Counted from the first letter of the stretch, positions 21,961-33,900 are shown. The stretch: 64,000 nt of DNA from Isoetes taiwanensis (GCA_021234155.1 JAJEKV010000033.1:1391745-1455744); one strand, 5' to 3'. Program-made: numbers and translations. Notes: a model not told the origin generated them from the sequence alone.

Positions 21961-23400
21961 AAGAAGACAAAAAATATTGCAAATTTAAGAGGTTTGACAC
22001 TCATTCAATGGAGATGCACTAGACTTAGGGGACGAAAAAAACCACCAACTACACATATACCGAGTTTTTCATTGCCAAACGTTTTAAACTATTGGAATGG
22101 GTTTAGAATAACTTTTTTTTTCAACTACGCCAAAGGTTCTCACTCCGCTAGCCAAGGCTAACCCAGGGGTGATTAAACTCGTAACACCCATTCCTTGGTG
22201 ACAACCTAAGCATCACCAACCACAACCGCACAGGGAGGCGCCTGCATTACAAGACAAAATAAAATACCAAGACAACTAAATCCCTCTCTTGACCTTGAGG
22301 ATATTGTGGATCTAAGAGATAACTTAGGCAATCCAGAACCCAAATCTTCTACTTAGCCAGAATGATTTTTTGTTGCTACTTCTATCATGAAGAGTTTAAT
22401 GCCAGACCCCTATGCTCATGCCACTTTTGTCCCCTTTTCCTTGAGAATAGACATATATATGTTCTATGTCTCAAAGGGAGCATCAAGGGAAACATAAGGG
22501 TCTTTGGTGCGGAGAGAATAGTCCAAAAAATTGGTACCAACTATCATGTCCTCCTTTTAAGCATGGCTTTTTGAGTTGTAAGTCAACCAACATGTTTGAC
22601 AAAATAATATAGGCGTGCTATTATTGTTCTTTGTAGGCAAGAAGGCCCCTTTGGTATATAAAGAAACACCACAAGCAATACACGAGCTATTATTGTCTTT
22701 GTACAATAAAGGCCCCTTTATTGACATCCTTTATGTGCCTATCTTTTTTATTCACTTTATCTTCATGTCATATCTTTTAACTTTGATATGGCAAGTTCTA
22801 ATTGTTACTTTGAACACTCCAAAAAACGTCTTTGGAGACTATTCCTTATGAATTAGTTGCCATCAAAAAAATACTTTGCCACCAAAAAGGAATACGTTTT
22901 TGTTTCTTTTTTTTTTGTTTTAAAACCCAATAGAGGGCTCCCCTTTGTGGGACAATCTTTTCTCAGCTTTTATTCATAACGCAGTAACTTTTTCCTTTAT
23001 GTCATGAGGTAACTTTCATGGCATATACTTGTTCTAAAGTGTGTCATCTTAAATGAGATATGACCACGTAATTTTTGGCCTGGCCTTGGCCGTTCCTTAT
23101 CTATACCATTAACATCCACATATTCCTTAAGATTATTGCCTTTTTTAAGAATATCGCCACAAGGTCATAAACCAAGGGACATATTTTAAGTACTTTAAAG
23201 ACAAAAACCTCATTATCTTACATGCATAGCTCTATGCTTGCCTGCCTTAACCCAAGCTACAAAGCATAGCTTAGCCATACTAGAATTCATACTGCTGCCA
23301 AACACAAGTCGGGATCCACAAAATCCACAAATGTAACAACCATGAGTATGCCTTGCTTGGAATTACTTGTGTAAGCACCAATCCCATCTCTAATGGAACA
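21961..23400 (-). other. Decayed gag-protease part of the Gypsy element (inferred)
   Basis: By position this is where gag and protease should lie. The minus strand has no frame longer than about 70 codons and no zinc knuckle or intact protease motif that I can identify. The plus-strand frames at 22362-22574 and 22615-22851 have no recognisable content. Confidence 0.4.
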
Positions 23401-23439
23401 CCTATCTAAAACCTAACGCCGATGCCACTAAAACACTTG

Positions 23440-24050
23440 ACGTGGACTTATATCTCACACCACCCAACCACGAGCCCTCGCCTAAGACCACGCCTGCCCC
23501 GCAGCTCTCCCTCGAAGCTACTATATAGCATGCACGCCTTTGGTCCTTCTTTTGGACCAAAGGCCCTCGCTTGGACCTAAAAGCCCCTTTTGGACCAAAA
23601 GGCCCTCTTTGGACTAAAAAGCTCAAAGACACGCCCCTTTGTCCAAAGAGGGCCTTTGGTCCAAAGAAGGACAAAGGGGCGGCATGCTATATATAGTAGC
23701 TCTGGGAGAGCTAAAAGTCAGGTCCAGCCGAGGGCTCGTGGTTGGGGTGGTGAGATAGCGCTGTGTCAGTGTCTGTTTTACTACTTATTGCCACCCGGCA
23801 AAGATAAGCTATTGGTGAATGAATCCGCCCTTAAAAAAAGCAGATTTATATTTCGAGGGCTTTGTTGTAGGAACCGATGGAGCATTTCCTCGAGAGAAGT
23901 AATGTATATAGCAAGCACGTGAATACAATTCGGCGGCCGAGGACGGCTTCGTGAGCAATCGCCTCCCTCATATTTCCCCCTTCTTCAGATGTGACTGGCT
24001 CAATACGTTGGCTTCCCGACAAAAAAGATGAGTGCTAAAATTATCAAAGC
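23440..24050 (-). mobile_element. 5' LTR-like end of the Gypsy element, containing a large palindrome
   Basis: The part 23455-23640 matches the left LTR in the same orientation. The following 23640-23760 is an inverted copy of it, so the two form a hairpin with arms of about 140 bp (shared landmarks ccaaccacgagccctc and agctactatatagcatgc). Beyond it, at about 24025, aaagatgagtgctaaa also occurs at 18893 in the left LTR. This indicates an LTR rearranged by inversion or a second inverted insertion. Open frames here are by-products of the palindrome. Confidence 0.55.
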
Positions 24051-24534
24051 TGATAAAGGCCCCTTTGCCTTACTTCTAACTGCGAAATATGCTGCTGCTG
24101 CTCTCATTTGCTCTCATATGCTGCTGCAATAGATAGAAAAAAGTTCCAGATTAATGTTTAAGTGCATGTTCTTAACCATCCTTCAAGTCTGTACATGTTT
24201 AAAATCCTTGCCAGGCTGAGAGATTGGAATATCTTTTGAATCTAGTTTTGGCATTTATTCTTTGGACGTGCCAAATTCAAAGACGCATGACTGAGTTTAA
24301 ACAAATAAATCAAGTTTTCATGTTTCCCTTAAAAAAGAATTGAACGTGGGCACGTCTGTTCTTTCTCTTCATAAATCTTCAAATACATTTGGCACTCGTG
24401 GATGGCAGCGTTCTGGCATCTTGAACTTGGGCACATGAAATACTTTTGAAAGTTTTTCAGTTCGTTTTGCTTCATATCTTGGTTCCTTCCTGATGTTGTA
24501 ATGCTAACAAAACTTGAGAGATGCAGGTTGCAAA
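24051..24534. other. No gene recognised
   Basis: No domain or element end was identified. A short minus-strand frame (24329-24544) includes a few cysteines and histidines without a regular zinc-finger spacing. Confidence 0.4.
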
Positions 24535-25490
24535 ATGCTGCCAAGCAAAGCGGTATTGTCAGACTTTTTAAAGAATGAGAAGGAGCTGAGCTCCTATCCT
24601 GATGACATTTTGATCATTTGTGCAGGTTGAGAATATTATCTAGGTGTCAAACAAAAAAAAGAGAGAATTTATTCCTCCGACTTCAATCTGTAAGATAAGC
24701 AAACATGCTGATGGCTATCCAAAATTCCATTCTGGCTATGTAACTTGCATGCCTGTATGTTATGCGGGTCTGAGGTTGAGTACTATAGCCATTCTGGTAA
24801 GTTCAAACTGAATGTGGGATCTAGGTTTTATTGACAGCATGGCAAAGAGTTATGCACTTAGAAATACCGCCTTGGCAGATTATTTGTAGGATGCGGAGCC
24901 GCTGGAAGCGTGGATTAGCTTTAGACAACACGCTATATAGCTTTAAAAAGGAAGGTACTTTGTTTATGCCAATTTTAGATGTCGACACTTTGCTCTTTGC
25001 TGCAGTATGTAAAAGATAGAAGATGACATAGTTACTTTAGCTTGATGTTTGAGATGAAAAATTATGATGTAAAAATCCTTCGTGCAGCTCGTGGACATGA
25101 TCTTACCACTTTTGTTACTTTGAACTACCATGGATTTCAGATTGGAGGCATATGTTGAGATATGCACTATATGTTTTTGTAGATGCAAATCTAATGGATA
25201 ATACTTGGGCACAATATTTTAAGTGTTTTCTTTGTTATGCTTCATGTTTCTCAATGTTGTTGTGGGCAAGGTCCCCGTGGTTTATAATTTCCTGTATTTT
25301 ATAAGATCCCTAATTCTTTCTTAAGTCTTTTTTCTATTTGAAGAGCACTAGGAAAAATATGCTACCAACATTAGCCCAGGTTAACGGAGATTATGCACAG
25401 GTTGTAGAGAGGGAGGGAAATTTTCTTGCAAAGTCTTTAAACCAGCAACCCAAAGCTAGCGTTAGGCATACTGAGAGTCGTGATTCGTAA
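24535..25490 (+). pseudogene. Candidate spliced-gene remnant, product not recognised
   Basis: Three plus-strand blocks look like exons in order. Block 1, 24535-24625: open, MLPSKAVLSDFLKNEKELSS and on, ending at GCAG followed by GTTGAG. Block 2, about 24836-24936: after a ttgacag acceptor, AKSYALRNTALADYL, then a stop, then DAEPLEAWISFRQHAI. Block 3, 25344-25490: after ctatttgaag, KNMLPTLAQVNGDYAQVVER and on, ending in TAA. The charged, helix-rich composition and splice-like borders suggest one former protein. The in-frame stop in block 2 suggests decay. I do not recognise the family. Confidence 0.3.
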
Positions 25491-26936
25491 CAATATTAGA
25501 TAAGGGAGCACCTTTTGGGTACAAACACTTTGTGTATCATGGCCAGCTTAAAGGCATTGATATTGCCTATGCATATCTTCACACCCCTTTTGGCAGGCTT
25601 ACATTTGTCTTTTTGCATCTTCTAGTTCTTTTAGCAAAATATCTTAACTCGTTGGCATTTACTGCCTTGGAAATTATAAGTGAATATAAGTTGGAACATC
25701 TTCTTCTAATTTGCATGCTTCTTAGCGAGATATCTAGGAACCTTGCTACCCAAAAGGGGTTACTTGGACTTAACATTTGACATTTTTGAGCAACTGCCTT
25801 ACCCAAATGTTGTTTCATGAAATCCTTTGATTACTAGTTATGGGCATGTAAAAGAAACCCCTAAAAAATCGATGAGATTCGTCTCATCTAGCAATACAAC
25901 TGGTGCCTCAAGAAAGGTGAATGACGGCTGTATTTAAATGCATGCAAATCAATTTGTCTCAATTCTGCACATGCCAATTCCCAAAGGCAATTTTTTGGTG
26001 TAATGCCATAATCTATCCCTACTTTACAAATGCCTTTCAAGCAAATGCCTCTCTGGAAATGTGAAGATTGTAGAAAATAGATAAATAATTGCATATGCAT
26101 AAATATAAGAGATGCTCTACATTTATTCATTGTCAAGACAACTTGACATTTATGGGAGACAACCATCATTCGAACCACACATATGAAATATCCTTGTGTA
26201 CCTTTGGACTTCTTTGTATCTAGAATTTACAACTAAATAGATATTTTTATTTATGAATCATCTCCAAATAATCTTTTATCTACTTTTGTGTTATGCTCTA
26301 AAATGCTTCTGAATGTCTATGGGACATATTTCGTTTCCAAATAATGTCAACATAAATTATACCCAAAAAAACTTATATGGAATGAACATATTTCCTTCCT
26401 AAATAATTCCTAAATGTAATTTCTTATATGCATGCTCAATATGTGTTGACCCATAATTATAATAAATCCTTGGTATAAGACTCAAGAAATCCCAAACAAT
26501 CTCCCACCTTGCAGGAACATGTCAGCAACATCAATTTGTAAAGGGTGCATGTCTAAATACCTTATAACTTTACAAATCCTTTCCTACCATTACAATCTTA
26601 GTCATTGAAACACAATCCTATTACCATGCAATAAGAAAATGAACCCTATGTTTGACTTCCATCCCAACAATAAGAAAATGATGTAATAAAAAAACCTAAG
26701 GATATCTTTCCATAAGCTTTCACACATCAAAATCAACACCATCGATTTGTAAGAGGTAATATCTACCACACTTAACAAAATTCACAGCACAACCAAAACA
26801 TGCACAAACTAGAACATACATCCCACGATCGATTAAAAAACTTGTATGAATATATGATTTTATTATCTATTCAATTTTGTATGATTATATAAGATTCTTG
26901 TTTTTCTGTCATATGCATCATATTTAATTTCACTTG
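25491..26936. other. AT-rich DNA, no gene recognised
   Basis: Open frames at 25532-25818 and 25888-26178 lack motifs. 26180-26900 is strongly AT-rich with no element end that I can identify. Confidence 0.45.
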
Positions 26937-27275
26937 TATCCAAGATTTCCAGAGTATTTTCATGAATTCCCAATTAGTCACGAGGGCTAACCCCATTGAG
27001 TGCATGTGCAGTGAATCCGCAAGGCAATAATCAAGGGAATGGCGGCGGTGTAGTTATGGAGACTGTGAGTTCTATAGAAGATGCTTCTATTTGATTTGCT
27101 CAATTGTGAATGTATTGAGGGTAATGTTTCCTCTAGATATTATTGTATCTAATAATGGATATTGATCTTTTAATATTACAAGTAAGAAGATTCAATTCTT
27201 CATCATATTCAATTGTTGTCACACCAACCCAGCAAGTGTCTTTGCAAGTTTAGAGCAATGTTAGATCCTTGGGAG
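26937..27275 (+). repeat. Direct repeat, copy 1 (pair with 28369-28722)
   Basis: Shares tatccaagatttccagagta, ctaaccccattgagtg, tattattgtatctaataatg and caagtaagaagattcaattc, all in the same order, with copy 2. Copy spacing is about 1.43 kb. Neither copy has TG...CA ends or a primer site, so an LTR identity is not supported. They may be two fragments of one unclassified element. Confidence 0.8.
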
Positions 27276-28144
27276 TTGACTTAGCAAATCAGAGATTAAT
27301 TGAGGTTGTGGAATTATGATGCTAATGGTTCTTCTTTCAGAGACAACGGAAGATGGTGTCCTCAGGAGGAGGAGCAGTATCTAGATGTTTTGTGGTTACC
27401 ATGGAAGTATGTCAAGGGAGAAGTCTCCATATAAGTAACGAGAGCAACTTTTGATGATATTGGAGATATGGATTAGTGAATAAGTTGGCATTGCATATTG
27501 ATTCTAATTGGCTGGAGGAATGCTTCACCAAATCTACAATCGAACCATGAGGACATGGGTTAAATTTTAGAAGGGGCGACTGTAATAGACCTCGCCACTT
27601 GATGGGCAAGTATACGTACTTATGTATGTATGTACACATGCATGGAATGCATGGAGAATGGAGAATGTAAGAAAGGGACTACCTTTATGGAAAAAGAATT
27701 TTTGCAAGAGCTTTTGCGTAACATGAAAGCGTATGAGCACCTCGACAGCCTTTGTAGCCCGAATTTGGAGCATCATATCTCTAAAACCGTGAGATCCCTT
27801 TTGGGGTGGAGAGAGCGATGACGTAAATAGTAATACTAGGTCATAATTGACTGCCTTCTTTCTACATTTTGATTCTTGGAGTGAGAAGTCGATCTTTTGA
27901 GGTGCATGCAACTGCAATGGATCCGTAGGTCTATAGATGAAGAAATTTTAAGGTGAATTGATTTAATTTGAGATACATAGGTTATGATGCAAAAAAGATT
28001 GATCGAAGAAGGCCGTAATTAGATATATATTAGAGATTAAAACAAGAATGGCTTTTTGGAAGAGGTTTGATCTACAAGATTTGTTTGATATGTATTGCTT
28101 TTGTTGTTGCTTAGTTCATTGCGCACATTATTTTCTTGTTATGT
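27276..28144. other. No gene recognised, between the two direct repeats
   Basis: A 116-codon minus-strand frame (27567-27917) and a 63-codon plus frame overlap. Neither shows a domain. The sequence may belong to the same unclassified element as the flanking repeats. Confidence 0.35.
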
Positions 28145-28149
28145 TTCTT

Positions 28150-28320
28150 AAAGCAATAAAGATAAGATAAGATGAATTTTTACGTCCACTGGAACCCAAC
28201 GGGTTATGGGACGGCACATGCAAGGGCAACAGCCCATCTAAAACCTGGGGACTAGGCCCCGTCACCAAACACAAGAACCAAATATGAAAAGTAAGCTAAG
28301 AAAAAGGTAATATTTGTTAA
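28150..28320 (-). mobile_element. LINE 3' end with (TTATC)n tail
   Basis: The minus strand reads cccataacccgttgggttcc, then gtggacgtaaaaattc, then cttatcttatc. The same motif precedes short-repeat tails at 56846-57061 (minus) and 37340-37520 (plus). This fits a LINE family that ends in microsatellite-like tails rather than poly(A). Confidence 0.6.
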
Positions 28321-28368
28321 TAAATTTATGAAGATGGATATTGTGTCTCTGCTTATGCTTATGTTCTT

Positions 28369-28722
28369 ATATCCAAGATTTCCAGAGTATTTTCAATGTC
28401 GTGGCAGCCAGGGATCCCCACTTAGTCACGAGGACTAACCCCATTGAGTGTATGTGCGTGGAACTGCTAAGGCAATAATCGCCTTAATGGCTATTAATCG
28501 CGGGTTGTGGAGACCGGTGGTTGAATTCTATAGTAGATGCTTCCGCTTGATTTGCCGGGCCAGAATGTATTGAGGATAATGTTTCGCTATATATTATTGT
28601 ATCTAATAATGGATATTGACCTTTGAATATTACAAGTAAGAAGATTCAATTCTTCACCATATTCAATTGTTTGTCACACCAACCTACCAAGAGTCTTTGC
28701 AAGTTTTGACAAGATCCCGAGT
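28369..28722 (+). repeat. Direct repeat, copy 2 (pair with 26937-27275)
   Basis: This is the diverged second copy. It contains a short insertion (about 28396-28415) that copy 1 lacks. Both copies contain a partially open stretch before tttgcaagttt, but no protein could be identified. Confidence 0.8.
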
Positions 28723-29320
28723 TGCCAGGAGGGTCAACTTGGCATGCTCGTCACAGAAAGAGAAGCAAGCTCGTGGTTTGCCGGATACAATGTATAGGAG
28801 CATAAGTGCATGCAGTGCAAAAAGTAGGGCGCATCATTTCACGATTTGAGGTAGTACTTTGATGCTTGCTTTCTCAAGAAGCTCTATGATGCCACCACTT
28901 TAACAGGTCAAGACAACACACTACCAATGCCACATAAGCCCCACATTAGAAAGGGGCCTGCAACGCTACACCTACCTATGAAAAGGTGGCTACTCATTGC
29001 CTCGATTCGCATAGGTGCACACTGTCTTCGAATCGAGACAGGCAGATGGATTGAGGAGCCATGGTAGGACGGGCTTTGTAGATGCTGTCGAATGGGAGCC
29101 ATTTGAGGATGAGTGCCATATCCTTCAGCTGTCTGGTGCATGAGCAAATCCAGGCTCGCTATCCTGAGTTGGTCAGACGGCCAGCCACTACATATGATAT
29201 TGAGCACGACTTCAGTAAAGATGCTAGGAGCATAGTAGGTCATGGATGTGGGGGATAAGTTATGTCTCCTCGACACTCACCGACTTGTGTGTTACATGAT
29301 ATATATATTGGTACATTTTG
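28723..29320. other. No gene recognised
   Basis: A 122-codon minus-strand frame (28908-29276) is the longest. It has no recognisable motif and atypical composition. Confidence 0.35.
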
Positions 29321-29324
29321 ACAA

Positions 29325-29440
29325 CATATCAGATATTGTCAAGATCTTTCCCTTTGAAAAACCTTCGTGGTGGGTTTTTAATCCTGACAAGAATAAATCA
29401 CAGATTCTCTTTATCTTATCTTATCTTATCTTATTTGGTC
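29325..29440 (+). mobile_element. LINE 3' end with (TTATC)n tail, plus strand
   Basis: Starts near tcaagatctttccctttgaa and runs through aaccttcgtggtgggttttt to ctttatcttatcttatctta. The same block, aaggtttttcccttgaaaac then ctttcgaggcaggggttttt, occurs on the minus strand at 57000-56940, ahead of a different tail repeat. Confidence 0.6.
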
Positions 29441-29554
29441 TCATACATTGATTGCGTGGACGATAAAACTCTATTCTATTTTTTATTTTGTAGGTATCAA
29501 AAATATCATGGACTGATAATATAATTTCTAAAATATATGAGCTACTGATACTAC

Positions 29555-30075
29555 TACAAAAATAGGTATAAATGACACAAATATGTGCCATTTTTGCCCT
29601 ATATAAATGGCATTTTTTCCATGTGCCATTTGTGCATATTTGTGATTTATATGCTCCGCCTTTTTTGTGTCACTTAAGTGTGGTAAAAGATTTGCTATTT
29701 AATGTCGTTGAATTGATATTTTTTTTCATTCAATAGCCATTTAATTGACATTTAAGTGACACGGTTTTGTCATTCATGTGCTACTAAATGAAATGAATTG
29801 TGCCATCCAAGTTCCTCTGAAATGACACATGTTTTGGCATGCATGTGTGGTGTCTATCTCGCCAAGTGCCATTCATCCGACATGTTTGTGGCATTCAATT
29901 GCCCTTTAAGTGACATCCATATGACATGGTTCTGCCATTCATGTGCTACTAAGTGACATGCATTATGCCATCCAAGTGTGTTTGTAATGTCATCTATTTT
30001 GACATGTATATGTGGTGTTCCCTCGCTCAAATGCCATTCATCTACAATGATATGTACATTTTGCATCCAAGTGGA
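29555..30075 (+). mobile_element. CACTA-like transposon terminus with subterminal repeats
   Basis: Starts at tactactacaaaaataggta, a close match to the CACTACAA-A terminal motif. It is followed by more than 20 short copies of gtgccatt, aatgacac and their complements. Within this, a unit of about 155 bp is tandemly duplicated (about 29738-29890 and 29892-30055). No opposite end or transposase is visible. Confidence 0.55.
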
Positions 30076-30463
30076 GCTTTAGAGGATCAGCTTCATAGAG
30101 TGCAAGAGTCTTCTGCACAAGGGAAGCAAGAATTTAAGGCCAAAATACAACACTAGTTTCTGATATCAGATTGTGATAATATCTGCTTCGCCTCGCCTAG
30201 TAGAAGCCATAATTAGAAGTCACACAAGCCGTGGATATTAATTAGGACTCGCTTGCCCTAGGCCTATTCCAAGCAAGAGCAAAGCCCATGTTTGTAATAG
30301 AATAATAAGGGATTGCACTCCATCTGAAAAGATCTGAAAAGACACTAAGCCCTCCCATTCCTGATCCAACTAAGACTCCCACTTTTTTATTGTCAATCTG
30401 CAGAGATAGATATTTTGAAGATGAATGTTACACATAAAAGCAAACTTTGAACCAATATCATCG
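30076..30463. other. No gene recognised
   Basis: At 30160 there is ctgatatcagatt, near the tRNA-iMet primer-site consensus of Copia elements, but no LTR can be traced on either side. Confidence 0.35.
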
Positions 30464-30992
30464 TCAATGCATTCTAAATGGTTTAAGGTCAAGCATAGCC
30501 AATGAATAAGCTCCAAACATAAACAACATTTCACCATTTCTGGCCGAAAGTTGTATGTTCAAATTCTCGAAGTTATCAAGTATTTTGCTCTGAACAATGC
30601 TAATGGAAAAAGGAGGTATTCCAGAGGATGCCCGCATCAATTTTACAGGAATCACAAGACAGAAAAATACTGAAATGAGAAAGCTGGACAAGATTCACTA
30701 TATATGATGATCCATAAATTTACCTTATGTTGGTCTGAAAACAATGAGCCTCGACAACAAGCTCATCCAGTAACCTAAATGTTATAGGTGCAGTTGATCT
30801 GTGATTTTGAGCAAGGATATCATTCCTATTTCCCTATTTTACCAACAACATATGTGAATAGTCTCCGGGCCCTTCTTTGCTCAAAGCAAACCGAGTAGAA
30901 CAATAACTCGCGGTTCATTGCATCCAAAAGTTGTTTCTTCCTCGCAATGTGGCCATAGTAGATAGCCACGCAGATATCTACGGGCAAATTAC
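30464..30992 (-). pseudogene. Two-exon remnant of an unidentified conserved-looking gene
   Basis: On the minus strand a ttgttgcag acceptor at 30993 opens a frame with AIYYGHIARKKQLLDAMNRE and FEQRRARRLFTYVVGKIG. After a one-base slip near 30825 it continues NRNDILAQNHRSTAPITFRL, LLDELVVEAHCFQTNIR, to a donor at 30723 (AG followed by GTAAAT). After a 54-base gap and an atttcag acceptor at 30670, the last exon encodes VIPVKLMRASSGIPPFSISI, FENLNIQLSARNGEML and a stop at 30464. Splice sites, codon-like composition and continuity support a real former gene. Mixed helical and basic content does not identify it. The single-base slip suggests a recent pseudogene or a sequencing error. A 54-base intron is short for plants. 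Confidence 0.45.
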
Positions 30993-33900
30993 CTGCAACA
31001 AGAAGTTTAGGAGTCGTAAGGAATATTCAGGAATATACCAAAATACATGTACCCACGCGAGTCAGGGCAACCCAAAAAAAAAAAAGGGGCACTGTGAACC
31101 AAATTAACACAAAACTTTTGTTCAAAACAATTGCCGGCATATTTTTTACTATAAAATCGGAAAATTAGCTTTTTCGTTGCTATTATTATGGAACTGTCGC
31201 CTCGACACTACGCAGCCCTAAAACATCGTTCCCTTGTCCCCAACACCGGCGCTTTTACGCTTCAAGAATAGGGTAAGTAAAAATGTTTGTTTTGCTATTG
31301 TAGATTGATGTATTTTTCAAGTCGAATCTTTGCAGGAAGTGTATATAGAGCTGAATGCGTACTTTAGCTTAATTCTTTCGGTTTTCCAACAAAATCACCA
31401 GTATCTGTCATCTGTTTTGTGGAGCAGTACTAAAGCTCTTAACTTGCATTCCATTGATTGCAAAGAATATATAGAGCTGAGCCTTCCTTAGCTTATTTTT
31501 TCTTTCCTCACAAAATCGCCGGTACCTGTAATTATTTACCAATAGCCACCATAGACCTCCAAATTTGGATCATCATGGGTTTACAACTAGATCCCAGCAC
31601 AGCATACAATGGTTAATCTCCCAGTATCTCAATATTTACAGAATAGAGCTAGATGGTCATATAACTTGGCTGGAAGGTACCCTGGCTGAAGGTAAGCCTT
31701 TGTTACAATCTTTGTTCTTCAAGAATAGAGATAAATAAAGGTATTTGTTTTACGATTGTAGATTGTTGTCTTTTCCAAGCAGAATGCTTGCTGGAAATAC
31801 ATATGAACTCATTGGAATGTCTTTCTTAGCTTGTTTCTTTCAAAAACCAGTATCTGTACTTGTTTTTACCCAGATTATCCTATACAGACTAATGTTCTCC
31901 AGTGCAAAATAAAATGATCTTCCTTAGCTTGTTTCATTTGGATTTATGATGATGCATATTGTTTTTTTCCAGATCTTGAGCCCGCAGTGACTTGCTATTG
32001 CTGAAAGCTTACCGAAACTTAAGAGTAAGAGGTAAGAACTAATTCTTTTCAGCCTGTTATCTTAGTGAAAATAGATGTTTTTCAATTTCTTTTTAACCTC
32101 CGGCTTTAGAGACGCAAACCCCTTCTCTTATGCATGAATCCCATTGCGCCACAATTGCTGAAGCTGCAATTAAATTTTATGTATCTGCCATGTTCATCTG
32201 CTCAAAACATTTCGAGCAAAACCGTGCTCAATGTGCCCTGCAAAACTGAGCCGCCTTTGCCACATATCAGTTGAACTGCTGCAAATACTCCTTTTCTTTG
32301 ATTTCAGCATGTTTTTACCTCTTTGCAATGGCAATGAAGTATGAGGAATAAGAAATGTTTTACACCATTTATAACCACCTGATCAATTACAGCTAAATTA
32401 TCGGAAGATGCATGTAAGCTCGCCTGGCACATTATCCAAGCACTATATTTTTAAATACTTTGAATCAACTACTTGAGCTTTGTCTAAGTCATCTCTTGAG
32501 GAGAATGTGGACACATATCAGATGTCAATGGAGGCAAGATGTCAATGGAGGCAACGTAGAAAGCAGCCTCTCTAAAATTCAAAGAAGGATTTATTGCATT
32601 TATTTCTTCATTGTCTTGTTGCTTTGTTATTTGCATGCTCAGCAAGAAACATCTCATTTCCGTTATTACATTATCTCTTCTGGCAATTGCATCATAATGT
32701 ATTTGTCATATTATGTTCAGACTCCTAACTTTTCTTGGACTGTAGGGTATGTGATCCTTGACTGTGTCCTTGAATTGGTTCTGTTGTGTCTTTTGTGGCA
32801 AGTATTTCCTCTGGAACTGATAATGGCATCAGCATGACCAGATCAGTTATCATATAAATTATTTTGAAGGGGTCAATTATATCTGTATGCACCTAGATAA
32901 GCTGACCTAACGTGCAGACCATATATTTTGAAAACACGCCCCTTACATTTGGCAGGAATTTTGTTTTCTTTTTGCAAGATAAAGCAAGATCATTTTAAGG
33001 TAAGGTCGTTTTTTGGCAAGATAAGATTGCATGCTTGTTTCTTTTTGGGGTAGAAATGGGGTTTCCAATTTGCTTTGGAAAAGGCTAATTATGAGCATGT
33101 CAGACTCTGCAGAAGAAATCTGCATGTAGTATTTTTGTTCTTTTGTTTTTTCAGCTCCACAGTGGCCTGGGAGTGGTTATCAGAGGGATCTGAGAAGTAA
33201 AGCTTTAAGCCATGGCATAAGCTTTCTTGTGGGTTCAAATCCCGCGATGAATTCTTCCATTTGTCAATTTGTTCAGTGTAGGTGTAATTTCTCCTTTCAA
33301 ATTTTGTTGAGAAGCTACCTGTGAAGGCAGCATCAGCCAATTAATCAGATCTGCAGCTCCGCTGTTTAGCACACAGCACTGTTGGATTTGATCGGCAAGA
33401 TCTTAACCTTTTTCTTTTGGAATTCTTAACCCTTTCTATGCTCTTGTCTTCAGTGTCGGTTATGGAGGATATGGCTGGCATGGAATAGAATTAGCATCAA
33501 CAGTTGGAGATCCTGCCTTTGAAGAGCTCCAAATTGGCAAAGTCGGTGCAGTTGTAGCATATGCATCCAAACTGATTTTTCATAGGATTTGGGCTGGAAA
33601 TTAGAATCCTTCAGCCCATATCTACTATTCCTGCTTATTGTCGGAACAGGGATTTTGTAGGCCCTTCATCCCTGCCGTGGAATAAGTTACGAGGCAGACA
33701 GCCTTGTTGGAATTTCTGTGGCACTGTTGATGTTGGGTTCTCCTGTTTGTTCCTTTAAATTTTTATTTGTACTAATGGTGGTTTTGCACCATTAGTTTGG
33801 GTATGTGTTACTGAAAAAAAAAACAAAAAACGTTGGCCTTGATGTGGAAAGTCTCTTGCAATCTAAGGGTTGTCCGCAAAAACAAGAGGTCCATTAATAT

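Noticed and set aside
23402-23922. ORFs of 90 and 110 codons on opposite strands
   Set aside because: Both run through the LTR palindrome and encode mirrored F-G-P-K-G repeats derived from the hairpins.
26937-28722. Interpretation of the direct repeats as an LTR retrotransposon
   Set aside because: No TG...CA ends, primer site, polypurine tract or coding motif. I kept it only as a direct repeat pair.
30158-30175. tRNA-iMet primer-binding-site-like ctgatatcagatt
   Set aside because: Two mismatches to the consensus and no LTR can be traced on either side, so it is not evidence of a retrotransposon.
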